Assembly: GCA_964630905.1 (NCBI GenBank)
Contig: CAZVWR010000011.1
Span: 1-64,000 of the forward strand
Origin: JAGOEX01 sp964630905
GTDB taxonomy: Bacteria > UBP6 > UBA1177
Reading direction: 5' to 3'
DNA: 64,000 nt
Shown piece by piece: positions 44,863-54,387 of the stretch. Position numbers and translations under genes: made by a program. The notes below the pieces were generated by a model that was given only the letters and a program-made list of their open reading frames with translations, was not told the DNA's origin and did no database searches. Within the stretch, counting starts at the first letter, position 1, and each line of letters starts with the position of its first letter.

Positions 44863-46510
44863 AATTGCATCTTCCGTTAGTCCGCAACCCATTGAAAAAA
44901 TTGCAGAAAAAATGGGTCTGAAAAGCGATCATGTCATCCCGTGGGGGAGAAATGTGGGGAAAATATGCCTCAAAGCTAAAGATATGCACGAACCGAAGGC
45001 AAAAATGGTCCTTGTCACTGCGATGACACCCACTCCGGCAGGAGAGGGAAAAACCACTTTAAGCATCGGACTTTCCGAAGCTCTCAACAAGATAGGAAAA
45101 AGATCGATAGTAACTTTGAGAGAACCTTCGCTGGGTCCTGTTTTCGGAGTGAAAGGCGGTGCGGCTGGAGGAGGCTTTTCTCAAGTAATTCCGATGGATT
45201 CTATAAATCTTCATTTTACCGGCGACATCCATGCTGTCACTTCGGCACACAATCTTCTGACAGCACTTCTTGACAATGATTACAGTCGAGTTGAGCAGAA
45301 ATGTCTTCTTCCAAGAGAAATAATCTGGAACCGCGTTCTTGATATGAATGACAGAGCTTTAAGAAACATGGTTATCGGTCTTGGGAAAGATGCCGGAATG
45401 GTGAGAGAAAGCCGTTTTGACATCACAGCTTCCTCGGAAATAATGGCGATCCTCGGTCTGAGCAGGGATATGGCGGACCTTAAAAAAAGGTTGTCGAACA
45501 TAATAATTGCAGAGACTAATGACGGGATTCCCTTGAGAGCCGGCGGACTTAATGCATCAGGTGCTCTGGCTATACTTCTAAAAGATGCTATAATGCCAAA
45601 TCTTGTCCAGACTCTTGAAGGAAATCCGGCACTTATCCACACAGGGCCTTTTGCAAACATCGCCCACGGAACGAATTCTGTCATAGCAACCGACATTGCA
45701 AGAAGATATGCCGACATGGTAGTAATTGAAGCCGGTTTCGGAAGTGATCTGGGTGCTGAGAAATTTTTTAATCTTGTAAGCAGATCGGAAGGAATGGTTC
45801 CGCCTGATGTTGTTGTCATAGTCGCAACAATAAGAGCTCTCAAATTTCATGGCGGAGTAAAGCTGAAATCTCTTACTGAGCCTAATGTTACGGCAGTGGA
45901 AAAAGGTTTTGCAAACCTTAAGAAACATATTGAGAACATGCAGTCCTTCAACCGTCCGGTCGTTGTCGCCCTGAACAGATTCGGCTCAGATACAGCACAA
46001 GAGATTGAAATCATTAAAGATCTTGTAAAAGAAGCCGGGTCACAGTGTTTTGAGGCAAATGTCTGGGCTGAAGGGGGCAGTGGCGGAATTGATCTTGCAA
46101 AAGCGGTCTATGAACTCAGTCAGGCATATCACGGTGAGATTAACTACACCTACTCATTAAAGGACGAACCTGTTGAAAAGATTAGAAAAATAGCTAAGAA
46201 TATATACGGTGCCAAAGATATTCATGTGCCAAGAAAAGTGGAAACCAAGATAGAACAGAGAAAAAAATGGGGGATATCGGAAGTCCCTGTCTGCATGGCA
46301 AAAACACAGTATTCCTTTTCCGATAATCCTGACATGAAAGGGAGACCCGAAAATTTCATACTTGAAATCTCAGACATAAAATATGCGGCAGGTGCAGGGT
46401 TCATGGTTGTCTATACCGGAGAGATAATGACAATGCCGGGACTTCCTGCAAAACCCGCGTCAGCTTTTATGGATATTGACGAAAACGGAAAGATAACAGG
46501 ACTTTTCTAA
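44846..46510 (+). CDS. fhs: formate-tetrahydrofolate ligase
   Basis: A 554-residue protein of normal length. It has the ATP loop MTPTPAGEGKTTLSIGLSEA, the family motif EPSLGPVFGVKGGAAGGG, HFTGDIHAVTSAHNLL and, near the C-terminus, GAGFMVVYTGEIMTMPGLP. It makes 10-formyl-tetrahydrofolate from formate, ATP and tetrahydrofolate for one-carbon metabolism or the methyl branch of the Wood-Ljungdahl route. The gene starts inside the antiporter gene after AAAGGGGG. The ECF sigma gene starts one base after its stop. Confidence 0.97.
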   Translation: MLTDYEIASSVSPQPIEKIAEKMGLKSDHVIPWGRNVGKICLKAKDMHEPKAKMVLVTAMTPTPAGEGKTTLSIGLSEALNKIGKRSIVTLREPSLGPVFGVKGGAAGGGFSQVIPMDSINLHFTGDIHAVTSAHNLLTALLDNDYSRVEQKCLLPREIIWNRVLDMNDRALRNMVIGLGKDAGMVRESRFDITASSEIMAILGLSRDMADLKKRLSNIIIAETNDGIPLRAGGLNASGALAILLKDAIMPNLVQTLEGNPALIHTGPFANIAHGTNSVIATDIARRYADMVVIEAGFGSDLGAEKFFNLVSRSEGMVPPDVVVIVATIRALKFHGGVKLKSLTEPNVTAVEKGFANLKKHIENMQSFNRPVVVALNRFGSDTAQEIEIIKDLVKEAGSQCFEANVWAEGGSGGIDLAKAVYELSQAYHGEINYTYSLKDEPVEKIRKIAKNIYGAKDIHVPRKVETKIEQRKKWGISEVPVCMAKTQYSFSDNPDMKGRPENFILEISDIKYAAGAGFMVVYTGEIMTMPGLPAKPASAFMDIDENGKITGLF

Positions 46511-46511
46511 A

Positions 46512-47123
46512 TTGAAGAACAGCGAAAAGGAACTCATAAAGCTGGCTACTCTGGGAGACAAAAGAGCTTTCTGCGACCTTGTTTCCATGCACAGGGCGAA
46601 ACTAAGGTCATTTTCAGTGAACATTGCATGCGGCAATGCAACCCTGGCTGATGACATTCTTCAGGAAGCACTTGTCAAGGCATTCATTTCAATGAAGAAT
46701 TTTGAACTCAGAGGTTCTTTCACAACATGGCTGTGGCGGATAATCAAGAATGAATTCATCAACTATCTCAGAGATCCTTCTAATAAACTGGATACTTTTT
46801 CAATATCCACCGATGAAAAAGATATTGAGATCCCTGATCCGGAGAACAGCGAAAGCGAGATGATAAAATCAGATATCAGAGAAGAGGTGCACCGTCTTAT
46901 TTCTCTGCTGCCTCTTAAGCTCAGGACTGCGGTTATTCTTGTTGACATTCAGGAAATGTGTTACGAGGAAGCGGCTGAAATACTTGAAATTTCGCTGACA
47001 GCCCTTAAATCGAGAGTTTTCAAAGGAAGAAAAAAACTTGTAGAGATCGTAAATGGAAATGTTGACACTAAACAACTTTCTGCCGACCGATTCCGTTCAA
47101 CAGACGATGAAGAGGAGGAGTGA
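46512..47123 (+). CDS. ECF-type RNA polymerase sigma factor
   Basis: A 203-residue sigma-70 family protein starting with TTG at 46512. Region 2 is visible as TLADDILQEALVKAFISMKN and FTTWLWRIIKNEFINYLRD, region 4 as YEEAAEILEISLTALKSRVF then KGRKKL. Its C-terminus is extended and acidic (FRSTDDEEEE). It should direct polymerase to a small regulon, probably including the exported genes downstream. Its stop overlaps the start of the zinc-finger anti-sigma gene (TGATG), the usual arrangement. Confidence 0.92.
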   Translation: MKNSEKELIKLATLGDKRAFCDLVSMHRAKLRSFSVNIACGNATLADDILQEALVKAFISMKNFELRGSFTTWLWRIIKNEFINYLRDPSNKLDTFSISTDEKDIEIPDPENSESEMIKSDIREEVHRLISLLPLKLRTAVILVDIQEMCYEEAAEILEISLTALKSRVFKGRKKLVEIVNGNVDTKQLSADRFRSTDDEEEE

Positions 47124-47818
47124 TGGACTGCAGGGAAATCGTTAAAGCGATTGATGAACAGATTGAACTTAATGAAAGCTCGTTTTTAAAACACATTTCA
47201 AGTTGTCAAAATTGTTCAAAATATTATGCATCTGCTCAGAAATTAAGAGACCTTTTCTCAAAATATGATAAAGCTCTTGATGACAAAAACGGAGATGATT
47301 TTGACAATGCTCTTTTCATAAAACTTCAGTCATCCGCTGCTCAGGTTGACAGAAAAAAATTCAAACCCTTAATAATTCAGATTGTTGCCGCTCTTTTTTT
47401 CACGGCACTTTTTTCAGTCGGGATTTTTTATTTTTCAGGAACCGGAAATGACGGATCCGAGCTTATTTCTTCAACGGAAACTGAACTTAATGAACCGGTA
47501 AGAATAGTTCTTGAGTACGAATCAGATCAGGATATTCAAGGGGTAGAAGTTTCTTTCATTCTCGATAAAGGGGTGAGGTTCTATTCTCAAAATGAAAAAT
47601 TCAGAAACCTTGACAGTTTCATCTGGAAAGGGGATCTCAAAAAAGGAAAAAATGAGATACCTTTTGTCGTTTCAGCAGTTGAAAAAGGGTCATGGAAAAT
47701 AGTGACGGAAGCCCGTTTTGAAGGGATGAAGCACAGACATCTTATAACTTTCCAAACAGACGGTTCAAAAGTTGCCGTAGTTCTCTATAAACTGGAAAAA
47801 TTATCAGATAACATATGA
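47123..47818 (+). CDS. zinc-finger anti-sigma factor-like membrane protein
   Basis: The start is the ATG at 47123, overlapping the sigma stop; a GTG three bases earlier is also in frame. The 231-residue protein begins with a zf-HC2-like module (FLKHISSCQNCSKYY, H-x4-C-x2-C). It has one membrane helix around residues 85-105 (IIQIVAALFFTALFSVGIFY) and a periplasmic beta-rich part of about 120 residues. That fits a membrane-bound anti-sigma that releases the sigma factor on an envelope signal. The exterior domain is not recognised. Confidence 0.82.
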   Translation: MDCREIVKAIDEQIELNESSFLKHISSCQNCSKYYASAQKLRDLFSKYDKALDDKNGDDFDNALFIKLQSSAAQVDRKKFKPLIIQIVAALFFTALFSVGIFYFSGTGNDGSELISSTETELNEPVRIVLEYESDQDIQGVEVSFILDKGVRFYSQNEKFRNLDSFIWKGDLKKGKNEIPFVVSAVEKGSWKIVTEARFEGMKHRHLITFQTDGSKVAVVLYKLEKLSDNI

Positions 47819-48339
47819 AAATCATTGCTTTTGTTGCAATACTGCTTGTTTTGTCACCACTTGCCGCCAAAGATGGAAAGCCGTCAATATCAAGCAGAGT
47901 AAGATTTGAAAAAGGACTTTCAGAAAGCACTATATCGGGATGGGAGAAAGAATTTTTTAAAATATCAGAAGATGTTCTGGAAGCTCCGGATGAAATTGCC
48001 GATATCGAAGAGATCCCCGACATTGATACGGTAAAAAAGATTAAAAAGGTTCTCCATCCAAAAAAGAGAACAGTCATACGCAGTCAAAATAAAATTGAGA
48101 GTGATACTTTGCCGGATATTGCCGGCACTCAAAAAGAAGCAGTCCCTCAACCTGTTGAAAAAATTGAAAAAAAACCTGATGTCAAACAACCTTTGACTGA
48201 AATGGAAGTTGAAAAAACAGAAGAGGTCCCCGATAATGTTGAAGATGATGTTGACAGAAGCGAAAGAATGAGAAAAATGAAAGAATTGCTCAGAAAGAGA
48301 AAGGGGAAGGGCAGAATTGAAGACAGAAGGGTTTACTGA
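47815..48339 (+). CDS. exported charged protein, hypothetical
   Basis: A 174-residue protein starting at ATG 47815, overlapping the anti-sigma stop (ATGA). It has a signal peptide (MKIIAFVAILLVLSPLAAKD). The rest is strongly charged and Pro/Glu/Lys-rich (IEEIPDIDTVKKIKKVLHPK, KIEKKPDVKQPLTEMEVEKT) and ends in a basic stretch RKMKELLRKRKGKGR. It looks disordered, such as a periplasmic spacer or envelope-spanning linker. No family is recognised. Overlapping starts and stops put it in the sigma operon. Confidence 0.7.
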   Translation: MKIIAFVAILLVLSPLAAKDGKPSISSRVRFEKGLSESTISGWEKEFFKISEDVLEAPDEIADIEEIPDIDTVKKIKKVLHPKKRTVIRSQNKIESDTLPDIAGTQKEAVPQPVEKIEKKPDVKQPLTEMEVEKTEEVPDNVEDDVDRSERMRKMKELLRKRKGKGRIEDRRVY

Positions 48340-49378
48340 GGCAGGATATCTTAATAATTTCAAATACATATTGCTGTTTCTGTTTTTTGTGTTCTCTGAT
48401 CTGGATGCTTATGAGGCAAATGTGTCCGTTGCCCTTGGCGGTGGATGGAAAAGTGATGTGAACCCTTCATTCTCGTTAAGAAGTGCATCCGATATTTTCA
48501 ACAGATCAAAAACGGAAAGCTCTGCAACAATGCTTTATTCATTTGAAGCCGGTGTTCAAAGTGAAAAGGAGAGCGGGTTTGCCCTTGATCTTTTTATAAA
48601 CGGGCTCATATCGCTTAAATCTGTTGGAAATTCTGTTCTTGATTCGGGAATTGAAGGGGGATATATCTATTCTGTCAATAAAAACAATATAATGGCTTTC
48701 ATTACCGGGATGAACAACGCTTCATATGATTACAGGTCAATAAAATCCCTTTATGTAGATCCGTATTTTGCATTTTCGTATCTTTATGCCCCTGAAGCAA
48801 TTTATTCGATCTTTCTAAGAACCGGGGTTTCATATTATTTTTCAACGAATCAAATTGTTGAATATCTTACCGGCCCTTCTTTGTACCTTGAAGGAGGAGT
48901 GAGGTTTAACTTAAATGAAAACGGCATGTTAGACTTGTTTTCCGGAGGCTCTTTAACAATGTTCAAAGACCAGATGATAAGATATAACAGGTATGAAGAT
49001 GTTTACTATGGCGAACTTACAATAGATGGGGATTATTTCTCTCTTTATTCGGGAGTGAGTATTTTCTATGAGTTATCCTCTTTTTCATTCCCGGTTTCAC
49101 TTAAATACATTTTTTCCCGGTCTTTTGACTACGACACACATAAGATAGTGTATTGGAGCGATGCAGGTATACCCTCAACTATTTATGAAAAGGTGCGGAT
49201 AGACAGCACGATAGAATTCTCAGCAAAGGTCAGTTATGATATTAACGATAATTTTTCAATTCTTGCCGGTTATTTTCTTCACAAAACATTCTCAAATGTC
49301 GGTGATGATTTTGGAGATTATGCCGACTACAGCCGTTTTGCACACACAGTTTCTGTGGAGGTAAGTTATGAATATTAA
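48317..49378 (+). CDS. outer-membrane beta-barrel-like protein
   Basis: A 353-residue protein read from TTG 48317, with GGAAGGG just upstream, inside the end of the previous gene. The hydrophobic leader YILLFLFFVFSDLDA would be a signal peptide preceded by a longer polar start. The mature protein is made of alternating aromatic strands (GVSYYFSTNQIVEYL, VSIFYELSSFSFPVSLKYIF) and ends VSVEVSYEY, a terminal aromatic as in outer-membrane barrels. It belongs to the sigma-factor operon by overlap. Substrate or function unknown. Confidence 0.75.
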   Translation: MKTEGFTEAGYLNNFKYILLFLFFVFSDLDAYEANVSVALGGGWKSDVNPSFSLRSASDIFNRSKTESSATMLYSFEAGVQSEKESGFALDLFINGLISLKSVGNSVLDSGIEGGYIYSVNKNNIMAFITGMNNASYDYRSIKSLYVDPYFAFSYLYAPEAIYSIFLRTGVSYYFSTNQIVEYLTGPSLYLEGGVRFNLNENGMLDLFSGGSLTMFKDQMIRYNRYEDVYYGELTIDGDYFSLYSGVSIFYELSSFSFPVSLKYIFSRSFDYDTHKIVYWSDAGIPSTIYEKVRIDSTIEFSAKVSYDINDNFSILAGYFLHKTFSNVGDDFGDYADYSRFAHTVSVEVSYEY

Positions 49379-49847
49379 AAAAATTCAGTTATTTATCATT
49401 ACTTGTTTTATGATATCGTGCAGTGGCGGAGTTGAAAGTGAGTTCGGTAAAAAATGCAGTATTGAGGATTTTAAATATGAAAGGAAACTGTTTTCAAGTG
49501 ATATAACGGGCGGAATAAGATTCCAGCTTGACGAAAGTGCTTTGAAAAATTCAGGAAAAGTGGTGACCGGATCTCTTCTTTCACTTTCAGAGGGAACTTC
49601 TGAGCTTACTCTTGCCGGCGGAATGGAGGAAAACTGCACTGACTGTATTTTAATGTTTGTGAGGGGCGAAGTTGCCGGGAGCAGAGGGTATAGAGCTGTT
49701 TCAGGAAATATCAATGTCGACATTCTCAACTACGACTCAAAAGGGAGGATCGTTTTTGCAAAAGGGTATTTTTCAAGGATGGTGTTTGAAAGTATTGACG
49801 GTTCGGAGTGTATTGTGACAGCAAGGCTTGATTTTGTTTTTTATTAA
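49368..49847 (+). CDS. small lipoprotein, hypothetical
   Basis: A 159-residue lipoprotein (leader ending MISC) whose ATG lies within the end of the barrel gene. The mature part is beta-rich (GIRFQLDESAL, RGYRAVSGNINVDILNY) with two Cys close together (NCTDC) and a further one near the end. No named domain is recognised. Position suggests it acts with the barrel in the outer membrane. Confidence 0.7.
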   Translation: MNIKKIQLFIITCFMISCSGGVESEFGKKCSIEDFKYERKLFSSDITGGIRFQLDESALKNSGKVVTGSLLSLSEGTSELTLAGGMEENCTDCILMFVRGEVAGSRGYRAVSGNINVDILNYDSKGRIVFAKGYFSRMVFESIDGSECIVTARLDFVFY

Positions 49848-49901
49848 ACAACTTTCATAGGTAAAAAAGTGTTTAAACTGTCGGAATGTCTGGAGAAAAG
49901 A

Positions 49902-50888
49902 ATGCCGGATAAAATAACAGTGTTTTTATTTGCCCTCCTTTTTTTCTGGGGCTGTACTTCTGAAATGAAGGTGGATGAAACAAAGTGGTCTGATGAAGAC
50001 ATCCCTTTTGAGATAACTGACATTGCAGACCATGATATAATTGAGAGTGATGATGAAATTAGTGAAGAAAATCAAGACCTTGAAGGTCATGATGAAGACC
50101 CTGCAGATATTGAAACAGAGCCGGATGCAGATAGTGACGAAGCAACTGATGAAGATAGTTCCGAACCGAATTGTGCCAACGCAACCTGTTCAGATCTCGG
50201 ATTCTGTTTTGTAAACGGCGGAGTTCCCGAATGTTTCTGCCCAAGCGGCTATCACAGTGAATTTCCTGATTGTGTGGAAAATAACCCTGCGTCTTTGTGT
50301 TCCGGAATTGAATGCAGCGGCAAAGGTTCCTGTATCGCTGTAGAGGTATTTGAAAAGCCAGTCTGTACCTGTGAAGAAGGTTATATTACAATAGGCCTGA
50401 CATGTATTCAGAATGTTTCGGGAGATCCGTGTGATTATGTTGAGTGCGGGCCTAATTCGGAGTGCGGCTTTGACTACACATCTATAACATGTGAATGCAA
50501 GGCAGGTTATCTGCCTGATGAGAGTGGATGGGGATGCGTTGAAGATAAGCCTGATCCATGTGAAAAAGTTGATTGCGGAGATAATGGAAAGTGTGAAGTT
50601 GAAAATGAAAACGCGGTCTGCAAATGTGAAGAAGGTTATTTTTATAACGGAAAAACATGTGTCTCTGTTGAAGAGAGAGACTGTGAACACATAAATTGTT
50701 CAGGACACGGTGAATGTGTCGAAGCCAAAGGGGGTGTTTTTTATTGCAGATGTGATGAAGGTTACTATGACTCAGGTTATGAGTGTCTTCCCGAAACAGC
50801 CCCCGAGTGTGTCAACGATTTTGACTGTTACTACAAGTGCGGAATTTTTCTTGGTGAGTGTATCAGTTCAAAGTGCAAGTGCAATTAA
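49902..50888 (+). CDS. EGF-like repeat lipoprotein
   Basis: The start is ATG 49902: GGAG lies six bases upstream and the leader then reads as a clean lipoprotein signal ending FFWGC. A GTG at 49869 is less likely. The 328-residue protein has a post-Cys acidic spacer of about 75 residues, then five EGF-like modules (C-x5-C-x4/5-C-x8-C-x-C-x-EGY pattern, for example CSGKGSC...CTCEEGY and CGDNGKC...CKCEEGY) and a final Cys-rich tail. EGF-like modules are uncommon in bacteria but recur in Myxococcota surface proteins. It probably binds or adheres at the surface; disulfides would need periplasmic oxidation. Confidence 0.88.
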   Translation: MPDKITVFLFALLFFWGCTSEMKVDETKWSDEDIPFEITDIADHDIIESDDEISEENQDLEGHDEDPADIETEPDADSDEATDEDSSEPNCANATCSDLGFCFVNGGVPECFCPSGYHSEFPDCVENNPASLCSGIECSGKGSCIAVEVFEKPVCTCEEGYITIGLTCIQNVSGDPCDYVECGPNSECGFDYTSITCECKAGYLPDESGWGCVEDKPDPCEKVDCGDNGKCEVENENAVCKCEEGYFYNGKTCVSVEERDCEHINCSGHGECVEAKGGVFYCRCDEGYYDSGYECLPETAPECVNDFDCYYKCGIFLGECISSKCKCN

Positions 50889-50912
50889 TTCAAAAAAAAC
50901 TGATCTCTTAAT

Positions 50913-50941
50913 TTGACTTAAATTTTTTAAAATCGTATCAT
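50913..50941 (+). promoter_or_regulatory. promoter of the CheR-kinase hybrid gene
   Basis: TTGACT (50913-50918), 17 bases, TATCAT (50936-50941), 35 bases before the start codon. Confidence 0.65.
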
Positions 50942-50976
50942 TTTGTGTCTGGAAGTAACAAAACAACGGAGACAAA

Positions 50977-53900
50977 ATGGCAGGTGATCAGGAAAACAGA
51001 AAAAACAATGAATCGGTTTTAAATCCGGAACAGCTTGAACAGATTTTCGGACATGTTCACAACCTTTACGGGTTAAATCTGAATTATTATAAACCGGCTA
51101 CAATTTCAAGAAGAATTGAAAGACGAATGAAAATGCAGAGTTGTGATTCTCTTGAACAGTATTGCAAAATTATTGAAAATAATGAGTTTGAATTAAACCA
51201 TTTGTACGATGATATGCTGATAGGGGTAACCTGTTTTTTCAGAGACCCCGATTCTTTTGAATGGCTGAGAACAAATATTATTCCTGAAATGATAGAATTT
51301 CTAAAGGAAGAGGGAGATCTGCGGCTTTGGATAGCCGGCTGTGCCACTGGTGAAGAAGCATATTCAATAATGATGATGCTTGCAGATGAAATTGATGACG
51401 AGATCCTTTTTGGAAAAGTGAAAATGTTCGCCTCTGATACCTATCTTCCCTACATAAACAAAGCTTCATCGGGAAGTTATGACGAAGACGATGTTAAAAA
51501 TATTCCTGAAAATCTTCTTGAAAAATATTTTTTAAAAAAAGAGAGCAAATACATTATAAGCAGCCTGATAAGAAACAGGATCGTTTTTTCCCAGCACGAC
51601 ATTACAAGAGACCCGCCATTTACAAGACTTCACTTTGTAAGCTGCCGGAATCTTTTGATATATTTCAACAATGAAGCAAGAATAAGGGCGCTTTCAACAT
51701 TTCATTTTACATTGCTTTCCGGGGGCATTCTTTTTCTTGGAAGCAGTGAAAGTGTTTCCCCTTTGGAACTTGAATTCAGCTCGGTTAACAGAAAATATAA
51801 TTTTTACAGAAAAACGGGATCAGGTATAACAGGAAGCGGAATGAGATTTCCGATAAAGAACAGAGGCACGGGTGATCAGGGAATAAAAGCATTTAACAGA
51901 ACCATGTCTTCAAATAATGATCCCAGACTTATGAGAGCATACGATATTCTTCTTGAAAGGCACATGCCGGCAGGGTTTCTGATAAACAGCATGAAAGAAA
52001 TAGTCCATTCTTTCGGAGATACATCAGGATTTATTAAACCCAAGGCCGGAAGACTTTCTCTGAATCTTATTGTGTTGATAGATTACAACATCGGAATAGC
52101 TCTGAACGATCTTTTTGTCAAAATAGATCAAAGTGAAGTTCCTTTAAAATACACAACACTTACAACTGATAACAGAAGTGTGTCTATTGTTTTAGAGAAA
52201 GTTTGCGATCCGGGATGCGAATCACCGTATCATCTTGTAACACTTCAATATTTGAATGAAACAGAAAAAGAAAATATTCCCGCAGAAATTTTTAACATAG
52301 AAACATCTGTCAAAAGAAGGATGTCAGATCTCGAGCAGGAACTCTTTTACACAAAGCAGTATCTTCAATCAACAATAGAGGAGCTTGAATCATCCAATGA
52401 AGAGCTTCTTGCCTCATCTGAAGAGATACAGAGCACAAACGAAGAGCTCCAAAGTACAAATGAGGAATTGTGCACAGTAAATAAGGAGCTTGAAGAAAAA
52501 ATTGATCTTCTGACAAGGGCGAATGCCGATCTTGATAATTTTATGAGAAGCACAATGATAGCGACGGTGTTTGTTGACAGCTTAATGAATATCAGAAAAT
52601 TCACCCCCTGTGCCGTTAATGTCTTTGATCTCATGCCTCAGGATGTCGGAAGATCTATAAAACACATTAATTCAAGACTCAAGGGCCTGGACATTGATTC
52701 TGAAATAGGGCGGGTGCTGTTAAGCGGAGAGATGAGTGAAAAAGAGATCCTTGATGACAAGGGAGTCTATCATCTTCTGAGAATTCACCCGTATCTTGAT
52801 GAAACAGAAAAGATCAGCGGTGCAGTGGTTTCTGTAATTAATATTGATGTTTTAAGAAAAACCGAGCATCTTTTCAGAAAGAGTGAGGAAAAATTCTCGC
52901 ATGTTTTCAAGAAAATGGCAAACGGAGCCGCATTTTTTGAACCGTTATACAATGAATCAGGTGAAATAGTTGACTGTATTTACATGGATCTGAATGCATC
53001 TTATGAAAAAATATTTAATGTGCAAAAAACAGAGATCATCGGAAAGGCGATTACTGAAGTGTTCAGGGAAATCGATCCGAAATGGATGGATGTTTATAAA
53101 AATGTTTTTAAGACAGGCAAAGCTGTTTTTGCTGAACGATACCATTCCCCGTCAGGAAAATATTTGTATAGCACCTGTTTCAAGCCCGAAAAAGATGAAA
53201 ATTACATCTGTGTAACCCATATTGATATTTCCGAACAGAAAATATCTCAAAATGAATTAAACCATGCGGAAAAGATGAATGCAATAGGTCAGCTTGCCGG
53301 AGGGGTGGCTCACGATTTTAACAATCAGCTTACCGGAATAATGGGCTATGCCTCACTCATTTTGCAAAATCCGGATAGCGGAAGAACATCTGAATTTGCA
53401 GGACAGATATTGAAAGCTGCTGAAAGATCAGGAGATCTTACACAGAAACTCCTTGCTTTTTCAAGAAAAGCCAAACTTGTAAACATTCCGGTTGACATAA
53501 ATAAAGAAGTGGTTGAAATAGTTCAACTTTTAAAGCACAGCATTGATAAGAAAATTGTTATTTCCGCTAAGGTGTGCGACAATCCGTGCATCGTTTCTGG
53601 TGACTCAGGTCAGCTCCAGAACGCGGTTTTAAACCTTTGTCTGAATGCCAGAGATGCTATGAAAAAAGGGGGACTTCTTGAAATATCTACATCGATCTGT
53701 GAGCTGAAAGTTTCTCCTTTAATTGAAAAATTTAAAATAGAACCCGGGACTTATGTAAAAATAACCGTCAGGGACACAGGAAAAGGAATTCCTGAAGAGA
53801 TAAAAGGAAAAATATTTGAGCCATTTTTCACAACAAGAGCCGAAGACGGCGGTGTGGGAATGGGACTTGCCGCAGTTCTTGGAACAGTTCAGAGTCATTT

Positions 53901-54387
53901 CGGTGCAATTGATGTAACCAGCACCGTAAACAAAGGAACTGAATTCAATATTTATCTTCCTTCCGGAAGCGACTGCTGCAAAGCAATGAAGGATAAAACA
54001 AGTGTTTCAACAATTTCAATTGAAAATTCAACTATTATGGTTGTTGATGACGAAAGCATTGTCAGATCAATAATTGTTGAAATGCTTGAGCTTCATAAAT
54101 CAAATGTCATTCCGGTAAGTTGTGCAAAAGATGCCATAAGGCTGTATAAAAAGGATCATCAAAAAATTGATCTGGTCTTTCTTGATATGGTTATGCCTGA
54201 TCTGAATGGACTTGAAACTTTCAGAGAGCTTAAGAAAATAAACAACGATGTGAAGGTTATAATTCTTTCAGGCTATTCAATGAATGATGAAATAAATCAG
54301 GCAATTTCAGAAGGAGCGGTCACCTTTATCCAGAAACCTGTTTCAATGAGGGTTCTGGTAACGGCTCTCAAGGATGCACTTATTTAA
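50977..54387 (+). CDS. CheR methyltransferase-PAS-histidine kinase-receiver hybrid
   Basis: A 1136-residue cytoplasmic protein with GGAG before its ATG. Residues about 20-275 are a CheR methyltransferase (RRIERRMKMQ, RDPDSFEWL, SAM motif WIAGCATGEEAYS near 118). A coiled coil (about 440-515, SSNEELLASSEEIQSTNEEL) and two PAS-like modules follow. The kinase core has GGVAHDFNNQLTGIMGY with His779 and DTGKGIPEEIKGKIFEPFF. The C-terminal receiver has Asp1070 in LVFLDMVMPD. Relatives usually carry a CheB methylesterase domain in front; here it is missing. No receptor or chemotaxis genes lie nearby, so methylation targets and output are unknown. It is monocistronic with its own promoter. Confidence 0.92.
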   Translation: MAGDQENRKNNESVLNPEQLEQIFGHVHNLYGLNLNYYKPATISRRIERRMKMQSCDSLEQYCKIIENNEFELNHLYDDMLIGVTCFFRDPDSFEWLRTNIIPEMIEFLKEEGDLRLWIAGCATGEEAYSIMMMLADEIDDEILFGKVKMFASDTYLPYINKASSGSYDEDDVKNIPENLLEKYFLKKESKYIISSLIRNRIVFSQHDITRDPPFTRLHFVSCRNLLIYFNNEARIRALSTFHFTLLSGGILFLGSSESVSPLELEFSSVNRKYNFYRKTGSGITGSGMRFPIKNRGTGDQGIKAFNRTMSSNNDPRLMRAYDILLERHMPAGFLINSMKEIVHSFGDTSGFIKPKAGRLSLNLIVLIDYNIGIALNDLFVKIDQSEVPLKYTTLTTDNRSVSIVLEKVCDPGCESPYHLVTLQYLNETEKENIPAEIFNIETSVKRRMSDLEQELFYTKQYLQSTIEELESSNEELLASSEEIQSTNEELQSTNEELCTVNKELEEKIDLLTRANADLDNFMRSTMIATVFVDSLMNIRKFTPCAVNVFDLMPQDVGRSIKHINSRLKGLDIDSEIGRVLLSGEMSEKEILDDKGVYHLLRIHPYLDETEKISGAVVSVINIDVLRKTEHLFRKSEEKFSHVFKKMANGAAFFEPLYNESGEIVDCIYMDLNASYEKIFNVQKTEIIGKAITEVFREIDPKWMDVYKNVFKTGKAVFAERYHSPSGKYLYSTCFKPEKDENYICVTHIDISEQKISQNELNHAEKMNAIGQLAGGVAHDFNNQLTGIMGYASLILQNPDSGRTSEFAGQILKAAERSGDLTQKLLAFSRKAKLVNIPVDINKEVVEIVQLLKHSIDKKIVISAKVCDNPCIVSGDSGQLQNAVLNLCLNARDAMKKGGLLEISTSICELKVSPLIEKFKIEPGTYVKITVRDTGKGIPEEIKGKIFEPFFTTRAEDGGVGMGLAAVLGTVQSHFGAIDVTSTVNKGTEFNIYLPSGSDCCKAMKDKTSVSTISIENSTIMVVDDESIVRSIIVEMLELHKSNVIPVSCAKDAIRLYKKDHQKIDLVFLDMVMPDLNGLETFRELKKINNDVKVIILSGYSMNDEINQAISEGAVTFIQKPVSMRVLVTALKDALI

